Assembly: GCF_018129985.1 (NCBI RefSeq)
Contig: NZ_JAFCKT010000013.1
Span: 1-64,000 of the forward strand
From: Bradyrhizobium sp. SZCCT0148
Lineage (GTDB): Bacteria; Pseudomonadota; Alphaproteobacteria; Rhizobiales; Xanthobacteraceae
Reading direction: 5' to 3'
DNA length: 64,000 nt
Both the position numbers and the translations under genes were made by a program. Below are positions 36,622-44,835 of this stretch, piece by piece (positions within the stretch are counted from its first letter, which is position 1; every line of letters begins with the position of its first letter). The notes beneath the pieces are model-generated. The model was not told the origin of the DNA. It searched no databases and was given only the letters and a program-made list of their open reading frames with translations.

Positions 36622-38253
36622 ATGGCAAACAAGCGATACGCGCTGACGAAGGATTTGCTCGGCGAGGCAGGCGCGAAGCGCGATGCGGACGCTGAATGCC
36701 AGTTCGCTATCGATAATCCCAGAGGCCTGAGCATCCGCGTCAGGGGCGGGGAGGTCGCCTACTATGTGCAGGCCCGCACCCGCGTCCGAGGCCAGAAATC
36801 CACGGTTGTCAAGCGGCGGCTTGGTGCGGTGGGAGACTTCACGTTCGCCCAAGTGAAGAAGATCGCCACCGAGGCGATATTCGCGATCAAGAACGGGCGC
36901 GACCCGGACGCCGTCATCGAAACAAGGTTGATGGGCGGCGACGAAAAGTCCGTTGCTGTCGCGGTTGACCGCGCTGAAGCTATAAAGGGAGAACTGTGGA
37001 CCTTCGAGACGCTGATTAACCAATACGCGCAACGAACGAAAAGCTCGAAAGATGGTGGTCGAAATGAAGCCGCCAAGTTGCGCCTTGCGCCTTCGTCGAT
37101 TACCGAGCTTGAGACCCGATTGCGAGATCGGCCGGAAAACACCGAACTCAAGAAGCGCTTCGTAAAGGAGCTCCGCCTTGAAGATCTTGAAGAAGTGCGG
37201 GACCGCATTGATGCCAGCGGTTCAGGTCCCTCCGCTGGAGCAAAATACGTCGATCTCGCTAAGCGCGTCCTGCGCTGGGGACTTAAGCAAAAGCGGCGCT
37301 TCACTGGCCTGGACCCGACCGCGACCTGGTGGGAGGCATTATCCCACGAGTACGAGATGGAGGACCGCTCGAAGCGTTATCTGACTCCGGCGCAGATTGG
37401 CATGCTCATCGCGCTTCTGGAAGCCGTCAGGCCTTTGGGTGGCAATAACAACGATGCGGTCCTGGGTGCCCTGCAAGTTTCATGGATGATCCCCCAGCGC
37501 AGCTCCGCTCTGGTGAACATGCTTGCTTTGGGCTCCGATCGCTGGATCCCCGATCCAGCACCGGAGCGCGCCGGCTGGCGCGTCTACACCTGGAAACCGG
37601 ATGAGGTGAAAAATAAGCGCGAAATCAAGCTGAGCGTACCGCCTATTGCGATCGAGATCCTCGAAAGAGTGGCGCGGTACTCGAAGCAGCAACTAGGTGC
37701 GATCTCGAGGTGGGCGTTTCCGCAGGACCGCAATAAGTATCTTGTGCGCGATCTCGCCGCCAAACAACGTAACGATAATCGCGTACCGCCCCATCTGGAT
37801 AAGGCGATTACCCCTTCTTCCCTCAATCATGCGCTTGATGCCCTGGCAGGCCGCAAACCGGGATGGCCGGATCTGCTCACCGTGGTCGGGCTGCCCAACA
37901 GAATTGGTCCGCATGACGAGCGTCGATCCGTCACGAGCTTCTTTGAGAACTTCGGTGAAGGTGCATATGCATCCGCGCTCTTGGATCATCGCGTGAGCGG
38001 TGCAGACAAGATGTCGCGCGAGGTCGCTGCCATTACCCAGAGCGTCTACAGCGCTGCCGACCGGGTGGTATTCAAGGCAGAAGGCATGCTGATCTGGATG
38101 GAAGCGGTCTTGCCTGCCTACGAAGCTGCAAAGAAGGATCCGCGCTTGGCGAAGGCAGTTGAAATGCGAAAGGCCGCTTTGGCCAATGGGTTGCCGGAAG
38201 AGAAGGCGAGAGGGCGAAAGGCGCGTTCTGCCGGCGCGCTTGCCTCGCTTTAG
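36622..38253 (+). CDS. Tyrosine site-specific recombinase (integrase)
   Basis: 543-residue integrase. The N-terminal half (RGLSIRVRGGEVAYYVQART, LEDLEEVRDRI) fits the arm/core-binding regions, and the C-terminal half the catalytic domain: Arg293 (in QRSSAL), His431-x-x-Arg434 (HDERRS), His456 (LLDHR) and Tyr476 (SVYSAAD), a complete set. ATG 36622 (MANKRYALTK) follows AAGGCCGGAA. It lies 153 bp from the tRNA-Thr fragment, so it most likely integrated this island. A 50-residue basic tail follows the tyrosine. Confidence 0.92.
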   Translation: MANKRYALTKDLLGEAGAKRDADAECQFAIDNPRGLSIRVRGGEVAYYVQARTRVRGQKSTVVKRRLGAVGDFTFAQVKKIATEAIFAIKNGRDPDAVIETRLMGGDEKSVAVAVDRAEAIKGELWTFETLINQYAQRTKSSKDGGRNEAAKLRLAPSSITELETRLRDRPENTELKKRFVKELRLEDLEEVRDRIDASGSGPSAGAKYVDLAKRVLRWGLKQKRRFTGLDPTATWWEALSHEYEMEDRSKRYLTPAQIGMLIALLEAVRPLGGNNNDAVLGALQVSWMIPQRSSALVNMLALGSDRWIPDPAPERAGWRVYTWKPDEVKNKREIKLSVPPIAIEILERVARYSKQQLGAISRWAFPQDRNKYLVRDLAAKQRNDNRVPPHLDKAITPSSLNHALDALAGRKPGWPDLLTVVGLPNRIGPHDERRSVTSFFENFGEGAYASALLDHRVSGADKMSREVAAITQSVYSAADRVVFKAEGMLIWMEAVLPAYEAAKKDPRLAKAVEMRKAALANGLPEEKARGRKARSAGALASL

Positions 38254-38411
38254 GAGCGCGGGCAAGTCCTTCCTCGCCACCAGACCCAGCGTAACCCCTT
38301 GATCTCCCAGACTTGGCCGTTCGAAGTTTCACGCGAGTGAGGTCTCCTTGATACATCCGGAAGCGTGGTCAATCAATCGCACTTCGAACTGCGGTAAGTC
38401 CTTCGAATACC

Positions 38412-38447
38412 GGAAGGTCATCGGTTCAAATCCTATCCCCGCAACCA
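38412..38447 (+). other. tRNA 3' end-like remnant, initiator-Met type
   Basis: GGAAGGTCATCGG-TTCAAAT-CC then TATCCCCGCAACCA: a T arm with one mismatch, an acceptor strand CCCCGCA, discriminator A and encoded CCA. The CCCCGCA-A-CCA end matches initiator tRNA-Met, where position 1 is unpaired. No anticodon or D arm precedes it. It may be an attachment half left by another element lying to its left, or a decayed tRNA. Confidence 0.55.
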
Positions 38448-38462
38448 ACGCTCCCCTAGACT

Positions 38463-38789
38463 TTAGGGTTCGGCCGCCCGCTCGGAAATCCTGAGCAGGG
38501 CGGCGAGTTGGCCGTAAATGTCGATCCGCGCAGGTTTGTACCGGCCCTGTGGGTGAACGACGACTTTCTCGACAATCTCCCGAACAGCCTTATGGGCAGC
38601 CAAACGGCTGTCCTCGTCCGAATTCGCGAAGGCCTGCTTCAGGTTCCTTATCTTGTCGCGTTAGGCATTGCCTGCATTCGGGTGAAACTCGACTGTCGGC
38701 GGGACGACCTCGGCAATCGCGGCCTCGATCTCGTCGCGTGGCACGGCGAAATCGAGCAGTCCATTCGAAGCTCGGCAACTTATACGCAT
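38463..38789 (-). pseudogene. C-terminal remnant of a large serine recombinase
   Basis: On the minus strand one frame reads EIEAAIAEVVPPTVEFHPNA, GNA, stop, RDKIRNLKQAFANSDEDSR, AAHKAVREIVEKVVVHPQG and IDIYGQLAALLRIS. This is the typical C-terminal end of rhizobial recombinase-family proteins (HPN..YR.KI .. R.L.E.IV..P). The in-frame TAA stands where a tyrosine codon is expected. The catalytic N-terminal domain is absent, so this is a dead fragment. Confidence 0.75.
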
Positions 38790-38899
38790 CTAGCGCTTTT
38801 CATGCGCCAGCAACGATCCGCAATTCAAGCGCGATCAAGCCAATAAGCTAGGCGCTCAGCCTGCGTTGATTGGCGAACTCGTGCGAGAATTGGCCGGCA

Positions 38900-39692
38900 T
38901 CAAGTGGATGCCCCATCGAGGAGCTTCGCCAGCAAGCTCACAAACGCTATGAATTCCAGCGCCCTTTCAGGATCGTCGTTGATGAAGCCGTGAGCGCGGG
39001 GTTGCGTAGCCCGGACACTGCGCCGGAAAACATCATCATAAATCCCTTCTGCTCGTCCTTGTCCGACTGGTCAGAGAGGTCATTGAATTTTAAAATGGGG
39101 TTCGAGGGGCTGAACGCGCGCTCCATCAAGCTTGTGCCGTCAATTTCCAGATCGCTGCGCAGTCTTACCAGACCGTTCAACCGCTTCACTGCGGCCTCAA
39201 CGGCGTTTGCTAATGCCCATCCGTATAAAGCTTGCTCGCGGCGCGGGCGATCTCGGGATGCAGATCGACGCCCGCATACGCCCGCACGGCTTTCGAAGCG
39301 ACATCGCCTCCTGAATCGCCGATGCGCTCCTTCGTGATTTCGATGGCGGTCTCGATGCTCCCGATTGCGCGGTCGACAGCAGCCCTGATGCCGGGAAGCC
39401 TGCTCCGAACTGGGGGCCAACCCCCAACAAGTGACATTGGTGTATCGTCGAGTGAGTGAACCGCGTATCGATTGTAATCGGTCGTGTCTGCTCCGTAGAT
39501 CTCCATGAGCGTGTCATCGAACTTCTGACGAAGGCTGCCCAGCACGGGTTCCTCGATCTCATCCGTCAGAGTGTTGAGGTCTAAGCCCTTGAACTCCGCC
39601 AGCCGACGCTCAAGCTTTGGCAACGCAGCGCGAAGCTGGTCGATCGATAATCTGGCGGGGACCGCACCAGTGGAAGTGCTACGCTTCGCCAT
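38900..39692 (-). pseudogene. TIGR02391 (Hypoth_Ymh) family protein with two frameshifts
   Basis: Starts MAKRSTSTGAVPARLSIDQL and runs to VDLHPEIARAASKLYTDGH, the family hallmark, where a stop intervenes near 39210. One frame over continues ANAVEAAVKRLNGLVR, RAFSPSNPILKFNDLSDQSD and MMMFSGAVSGLRNP to about 39008. A third frame then gives RAHGFINDDPERALEFIAFV and stops at 38900. Two single-base losses explain both shifts. It follows the patatin gene by 92 bp on the same strand and could once have been the fourth gene of that operon. Confidence 0.85.
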
Positions 39693-39784
39693 GAGACCTT
39701 GGATATAAGCGCCTGAAGTCCTGTAATTTAGCTGCTCTCGTGCCGGACGCAACCTGGCCGATCCGCCGCGCGCGCCGCTTTGGC

Positions 39785-40945
39785 CTAACGGACGACTGGC
39801 AGCCCTGAGAAGTCGGGCTTCGTGTTGTTGGGCAGTGGGATGCGGCTCGCGCGAAGCGCCGCATCAGCATGTGCATAGCCAGCACGAATGATGTTAACCC
39901 GAGTATCGAGGGTGTATTTCGTTAAACGGGTGGCGACCTCGGCTGCATGCTTGGTCTGTTCAGCCGTGAAGCCCAGCTCGTTGCCGACGCCATAAGACGC
40001 GACGGGCTCACCGATGCCCCAATACGCGATGCGCCGCTCGCCAGTGCGTTCCAGGCCGAACAGCACGCGCCGACGCATGTTAACGCCCTGCTGCAAGGCG
40101 ATATTGCTCGCGCGCACGGCCAGCGAAAGCCAATTCGATCGGGGAGCGATGCTCGGTGGCGTTATTGCCCCTCCATCGCTGACCAAAATGGTTCTGTAGC
40201 GCTTCCAGACCGGCTCAAGCCCGAGATTGTCGTACACGCCGCCATCGGTCAGGCAGAGCTGCGTTGTGTAGGGTTCACAGCGGAGATCGGAGCCATTTTC
40301 GGGCTTAAGCGCGCCGGGCGGGACATCGATATAGGTCGGTGAAAGGTACGGCGGAAACGAAGCAGAGGCGGCGACGACGGGCGCAAGCCGCAGCGTGGGA
40401 TTGCGCCACATACCCACGCGGTAGTCTGCGGCATAGTCGCGAGCGAATCGCCACAGGACGCCGCTTTGAAGGCTGGTTGCCGTAAATGAGAAGCGCGGGC
40501 GTTGCGGCAGGTCCTGAAGGGTCTTGCCGCGAAACAGCCAATAATCGTAGGCCAGAGCCGCGACGCCCGAGGCATGGACGAAGGGCAGAAAGCCAAGAGC
40601 GATTGCCGGAATGTCGATGTACTTGCGCGAAAGCGTCAGAATCGGCTCGGCCACGCGTTCTGTGAGATTGGTGGCAATTCCGTTCTGGTCGAAGGTGAGC
40701 AGATCCCACGCGACCGCAAGCGCGCCCGCCGCGAGTGATCCGCCGGACACGCTCGCCACGCGGTCCAGCTTGGCCAGCAAGCCAAGCTCGTTCATGCGGA
40801 CGAAAGCTCCGAGGTGAAACAGCATGGCACGAAATCCGCCACCAGACAGGCAGAGCCCGATGCCGTCCTCGAGCTTTTGCCCGCCGAGAAAGTCCGCGGC
40901 GACCGCTGCCTCTGGCGGAACGCCCTGTGAAGACGCTTCGCTCAC
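39785..40945 (-). CDS. Patatin-like phospholipase (CapV-like candidate effector)
   Basis: 386 residues. The patatin core is complete: oxyanion loop SGGGFRA (34-40), nucleophile Ser67 in VASVSGGSLAAG, and the catalytic Asp234 in LTDGGVYDNLGLE. Patatins hydrolyse membrane phospholipids; in type II CBASS the CapV patatin kills infected cells when activated by a cyclic nucleotide. Here it is the last gene of the MBL / E2-E1-JAB operon: its GTG start overlaps the upstream TGA (GTGA), so translation is coupled. The effector role is inferred from context. Confidence 0.9.
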   Translation of the reverse strand: MSEASSQGVPPEAAVAADFLGGQKLEDGIGLCLSGGGFRAMLFHLGAFVRMNELGLLAKLDRVASVSGGSLAAGALAVAWDLLTFDQNGIATNLTERVAEPILTLSRKYIDIPAIALGFLPFVHASGVAALAYDYWLFRGKTLQDLPQRPRFSFTATSLQSGVLWRFARDYAADYRVGMWRNPTLRLAPVVAASASFPPYLSPTYIDVPPGALKPENGSDLRCEPYTTQLCLTDGGVYDNLGLEPVWKRYRTILVSDGGAITPPSIAPRSNWLSLAVRASNIALQQGVNMRRRVLFGLERTGERRIAYWGIGEPVASYGVGNELGFTAEQTKHAAEVATRLTKYTLDTRVNIIRAGYAHADAALRASRIPLPNNTKPDFSGLPVVR

Positions 40946-43209
40946 GTCGGGGCCTCTTCATCGTCGACGGCGGCACCCAGACAGATCCTGATGCCGGTGT
41001 CGCCCGCGATAAGCATGACGCCGGGGCAGCCGTCCATCGACAACGTCGTGGCGAGCCAACCAAGCTGAAGGAGATCTTTGCCGCTTGGATGAGTGCGCGC
41101 GCGGCGAGGGTGTGAGTGCCACTCACCGACGTAGCGGGCCTGATCAAGGGTCTGGGCAATGGCGGCCTCGACGCCCTGGCGCAACCCTTTTGTTCCCCGC
41201 TTGAATTCGGTCTCGGATGCTGCGCTATCAGGCGGCGCGGGCCATGCCTCGATGATGTCAATCCGAGCCGCGATCAGGTCGACTACGCCAAAGAGAACGC
41301 CTCCGGTCTCTGCCGGCAAGCCGGCCGTTCTCATTTCTTGAATCCGGGCTTCCAGGCTGCTCGGCAGCGTGATGGTCCAGCCAAGGATGGACTGTGCCCG
41401 CACCGCACCGATCTCGCCGTGATGGACCGTGACGCTGCCATCCTTCGACAGCGACCAGACTCGCAGATCGCTTTCTGGCTTGCCCACCGCTTCCATCACC
41501 CCCGCGGAGGCCAGCCCGGCAAGGATTTGCGCGCGAGCAGCGGGGATACTGTTGGTTACGGCGCGGCAGGCGCCCGCATAAGGCACCGCATCGACGGACT
41601 GCGAAAGATGATCTTCCAACGCAGGGACCTTCAAGACGTCGCCGTAATAGCTCGCTTCGAGCAGGCGCAGGTCAATCGTCCGGTCCTGGCTTTCCATCAG
41701 CAACACCACCGCGGTGCCGGCTGGGTTGAAGAAAGCGCTGCCGCGCCGGGCTCGGGTGGCGTGGTCAGAGAGCCATCTTGCCACCGGGATCGACGCGGCG
41801 GCATCAATCACCAGGTCGGCGCCTTGCAGGGCGGCGGCGACCTCATCCGCCCGGGTCGCCAGCTTGAGCACGTCCGCGTTGATGGCATCGGCGCGTAGAT
41901 CGGTGCGGACTTGCATCAGTCGCCGCGCGAGCGAGTCGGCCTTGGACATGCCGATCTCTGTGGTGGTGAGTTCATGACGCGCGAGATTGTGCGGCAGCAA
42001 GTAATCGGGGTCGATGAAGGTCCAGTGCTGGCCCAACCCCTGCCGCGCGAGCGTCTCGGCGACCATCGAGCCGATCGCGCCGGCGCCGATCTGCACGACC
42101 CGTCGCGGGACATCAACGGAGTTTCCGGCAAGATCAAGGGCCCTGCGCTGGTCAAACCCGACGTGGGCCGCGGTCACGAGCACGATCATCCCTGCCAGCG
42201 CCTGCTCATCGGCTTTTGCAGGCGTAAACAGCCGGGCATAACGAGCACCATGCGCTTCGGGCGAGCGCCCTAGGAGGCCGAGAGCGACGCCGATCTCACC
42301 CAGCGTGGCCAGGGTGAGGAAGGCGACGTCGTCGCTTTCGCCGGTCGGGTTGCCGTCAGGTCCGATGATCGGCATACGCAGCAGCAGGCCAATTCGCGTT
42401 TCGAAATTAGTCTGGCTGCCGGCCGCGCTCCACGCTGCGATGCGCGCCGTCAGCACCTCCGCAAGGTCGACGCCGCGAGCATTCAGCTCATGGAGGAGGG
42501 AGCCGAGGTTCGCAGGAGCGCGTCGCATCCGGCTCATGGCGCGCGGCTCCAGCGTTAAGGCGATCACCATGAAGGTGCCGGCCTGTAACCGCTGCAGCTC
42601 GCCCGGCTGTGGCTCGCGCAGCGAGACCACGACCGGGTTCTGAGGATCGTGGGCAAAGGCTATCAGTTCGCGCGTTCCCCCGTCGAAGGTGTTGCGCGGA
42701 ATAATCAGGTGATAGCCTTCGCGCATGAAGAACGGATCGGGCGGCTGACGGAGGTCGTGAAGGCCGCCGCGTCCGGCGCGCTCGAACCATTTGATGATGC
42801 GGTGCAGAAGCTCGGCCGGCGTATAAAGCGGGCGCGCCTCTTGCCAAGGCCGGTCATCCACGCAGAGCGAAAAAGGAACGCCGTCTGGCACCCAGTTCTG
42901 ATGGGGTGTGTCAGGGAAGTCCGTACGGAGGGCTAGCACCGAGGGCGCGTAGCTGCCGTCGGTCGTGAACAGGATGCCGATGGGCTCTTCTCGCAGGAGG
43001 TGATATGCCGGCCGCTGCGGGCGGTTGGTCCGCACCTGAATGATCAGCAGCTCACCTTCGGCGTTCGGGCCGCTGCGTCGGGCGCCTGTGATGGTCGCGA
43101 GGCCCTCGGCCTGGTTGACAAGGAAGTCGCGGAACCGGACCGCCATCGAGCCGGAGAGGTGCTCCGGCTCGACAGGTTCGCCCCAGATGTGCAGCCAGTC
43201 GTGCAGCAT
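40942..43209 (-). CDS. Fused E2-E1-JAB ubiquitin-like conjugation/deconjugation protein
   Basis: 755 residues in three parts. Residues ~1-180 resemble prokaryotic E2 domains, with a single cysteine, Cys116 (PFSLCVDDRPW), as candidate catalytic residue. Residues ~365-600 are a ThiF/E1 adenylating domain: VVQIGAGAIGSMVAETLARQ (nucleotide loop), Asp400 in FIDPDYL, NLARHEL, and Cys548 (YAGACRAVTN) as possible thioester cysteine. Residues ~605-755 are a JAB/MPN metalloprotease: Glu635 (ETGG), His698-x-His700 (EWHSHP), Ser709, Asp712. In CBASS these activities are split between Cap2 and Cap3; here all are fused. It begins 3 bp after the MBL stop (TTG at 43212 is an alternative start). Confidence 0.92.
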   Translation of the reverse strand: MLHDWLHIWGEPVEPEHLSGSMAVRFRDFLVNQAEGLATITGARRSGPNAEGELLIIQVRTNRPQRPAYHLLREEPIGILFTTDGSYAPSVLALRTDFPDTPHQNWVPDGVPFSLCVDDRPWQEARPLYTPAELLHRIIKWFERAGRGGLHDLRQPPDPFFMREGYHLIIPRNTFDGGTRELIAFAHDPQNPVVVSLREPQPGELQRLQAGTFMVIALTLEPRAMSRMRRAPANLGSLLHELNARGVDLAEVLTARIAAWSAAGSQTNFETRIGLLLRMPIIGPDGNPTGESDDVAFLTLATLGEIGVALGLLGRSPEAHGARYARLFTPAKADEQALAGMIVLVTAAHVGFDQRRALDLAGNSVDVPRRVVQIGAGAIGSMVAETLARQGLGQHWTFIDPDYLLPHNLARHELTTTEIGMSKADSLARRLMQVRTDLRADAINADVLKLATRADEVAAALQGADLVIDAAASIPVARWLSDHATRARRGSAFFNPAGTAVVLLMESQDRTIDLRLLEASYYGDVLKVPALEDHLSQSVDAVPYAGACRAVTNSIPAARAQILAGLASAGVMEAVGKPESDLRVWSLSKDGSVTVHHGEIGAVRAQSILGWTITLPSSLEARIQEMRTAGLPAETGGVLFGVVDLIAARIDIIEAWPAPPDSAASETEFKRGTKGLRQGVEAAIAQTLDQARYVGEWHSHPRRARTHPSGKDLLQLGWLATTLSMDGCPGVMLIAGDTGIRICLGAAVDDEEAPT

Positions 43210-43212
43210 CAA

Positions 43213-44340
43213 TCAACCAGCGCGAGCCGGCCGCGAGGTCGCGATGCCGATCGCGGAGGGGGCGGCCAGCACCAGGCTGACCCCGGAGGTGGTGATCTCG
43301 ACGACCAGCGGCTTCGGGCGGGACACCGACGGCGTCTCCATCGTCACCTTGAACTCGCCGTCCTTGCCGTTGACCACGCGGCGGTGGTGTGCAGCCGCCT
43401 GACGGTGCGGCGGCTGATCGCTCTTGTCGGCGTCGCTGCCCTTCACGGGAATCGGGTCGCTCGGCGAGATGATCAGGCAGCCTTCGCGGCCCTGCTCGAA
43501 CAGCCACTTCACCTCCGGCACCGGCACCGTCTCGTCCATGCCGCGGTCCGGGCCGAGCGACAGGTACGAGCAGTGGTGGAAGAGCTTCAGCACGTCCCAG
43601 AGCAGCCGGCCTTCACGCTTGTGGCGCTTGGTGGTCTCGACGATCTTGGTGAGCGTCTCGTAGTCGGCGTCGGAGCCGAGCAAACCGTAGCTCTCGACCC
43701 CGCCTTCCACGAAGGTGACCTGCATGACGATGCTGTCCTGGTTGCGGTCCTCGACCTCGCGGTCGTTGAGGCGCCACGCGAACGGGCTGTGCACAAAGAA
43801 CTCGGCCCTGTCGGCGCCAGCCTTGTCGAAGCCCGGCACGGTCTGGCCGGCATCGACGATGCAGGAGGCGCGGCTCTCGACACTCAGGCCCCATGAGGCC
43901 AGGAGATCGTGCAGGTGACCGGGACGGGAGAACACCTTGATGCCCTTGCCGGCCTGCAGACGCGCCCGCGCTTCCTGCCGGATGATTCGCGCCTCGCCAT
44001 TCGACCCTTCCTCGGTGACAGCCGCCGCCGGCACCCACAACTCCTTGATCTTGATGCGGCCCGCGCCCTGGTAGGCCGCGGCGTGCTCGAACCAGAAGAA
44101 GTCGCTGGAGCCCTTGATGTGGTCGTTGTCGAGGTGCGTGAAGCAGACCACGTCGAAGTAGTCGCGGTCAGCATCCTTGAGGTCGCGGCGCAGCTCTTCC
44201 GCCAGGTCGATCCGGAGGTCGCAGGGATCCTTGGGGTCCCGCATGTTGGCGAAGTCGATGAGGACCTTACGGCTGCTCACGAGATCGATGCGGCTGGTGT
44301 CCGCATTTCCAAGAGGGAAAAACGTAATCTTTGCAGTCAT
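43213..44340 (-). CDS. Metallo-beta-lactamase-fold hydrolase of the ubiquitin-like operon
   Basis: 375 residues. The metal motif is FTHLDNDHIKG: His69, Asp71, Asp73, His74, the HxDxDH variant seen in ComEC-like and several nucleic-acid-acting MBL proteins. YGLLGSDADYETL supplies a later Asp and LKLFHHCSYLS a later His. The C-terminal ~50 residues are strand-rich and end PARAG, a C-terminal glycine that could be an E1 substrate (speculation). Substrate unknown. It is the first operon gene, with an ideal GGAAGGAGG ribosome site and a promoter at 44439-44467. Confidence 0.88.
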   Translation of the reverse strand: MTAKITFFPLGNADTSRIDLVSSRKVLIDFANMRDPKDPCDLRIDLAEELRRDLKDADRDYFDVVCFTHLDNDHIKGSSDFFWFEHAAAYQGAGRIKIKELWVPAAAVTEEGSNGEARIIRQEARARLQAGKGIKVFSRPGHLHDLLASWGLSVESRASCIVDAGQTVPGFDKAGADRAEFFVHSPFAWRLNDREVEDRNQDSIVMQVTFVEGGVESYGLLGSDADYETLTKIVETTKRHKREGRLLWDVLKLFHHCSYLSLGPDRGMDETVPVPEVKWLFEQGREGCLIISPSDPIPVKGSDADKSDQPPHRQAAAHHRRVVNGKDGEFKVTMETPSVSRPKPLVVEITTSGVSLVLAAPSAIGIATSRPARAG

Positions 44341-44430
44341 TTATGCCTCCTTCCGGGGCGACGCCGATACGCGGCGCGGTCGATAGGAGCTCCCGAATGC
44401 CACTCCAGCCTGGAAGCATGGCTTATATGC

Positions 44431-44494
44431 CTACTCCGAACATAATGGAACCTGTACCGGGAGTCAAGGAACTGCTATCTTGCTACTCCGAACA
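44431..44494. promoter_or_regulatory. Repeated operator in the divergent promoter region
   Basis: CTACTCCGAACA occurs exactly at 44431-44442 and again at 44483-44494, each followed by a G-rich end (TAATGG / AAGGGG). One copy overlaps the -10 of the MBL operon promoter; the other lies 18 bp before the XRE start codon, where it could repress that gene. The natural ligand is the XRE protein encoded next door (inference). Confidence 0.7.
44439..44467 (-). promoter_or_regulatory. Sigma70-type promoter of the MBL / E2-E1-JAB / patatin operon
   Basis: Minus strand: TTGACT (44467-44462), a 17-bp spacer, then TATGTT (44444-44439), about 100 bp before the MBL start codon. Match is 5/6 and 4/6 to consensus. 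The -10 is inside operator copy 1, so binding there would block the operon. Confidence 0.65.
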
Positions 44495-44511
44495 AAGGGG
44501 AAGCCGTTGAA

Positions 44512-44835
44512 ATGAGCGAAAAAATCGGAGCCAAGATCAGAAAGCTTCGGTTGGGAAAGGGGCTGACACTCGATCAGCTGGCCGAAAAGTCAGGGTCGAG
44601 TAAGTCGTATCTCTGGGAGCTGGAGAACAAGGACCCGCCGAGGCCGTCGGCGGACAAGCTGGCCGGCATCGCCAAGGCCCTTGAGGTCACCGTTGACTAC
44701 CTCCTCGGCGAGGACACGCCCGAAGAACTGATAGCTGCCGAGGACAAGGCGTTCTTCCGCGAATATCAACGCATGACTCCGGAGCTGAAAGCCACGCTGC
44801 GCCAAATGCGCAAACTGCTGGATGATAAGTCATGA
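44512..44835 (+). CDS. XRE-family repressor (CapH-like)
   Basis: 107 residues. Residues ~5-65 are a helix-turn-helix of the Cro/CI type (IRKLRLGKGLTLDQLAEKSG, SSKSYLWELENK, ALEVTVDYLLGED). The C-terminal 40 residues are helical and may be the dimer or protease-recognition part. Its stop overlaps the ImmA/IrrE start (ATGA). Repressor plus ImmA/IrrE peptidase, divergent from a defence-like operon, matches the CapH/CapP arrangement known to control some CBASS loci and the ImmR/ImmA pairs of ICEs. Confidence 0.9.
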   Translation: MSEKIGAKIRKLRLGKGLTLDQLAEKSGSSKSYLWELENKDPPRPSADKLAGIAKALEVTVDYLLGEDTPEELIAAEDKAFFREYQRMTPELKATLRQMRKLLDDKS

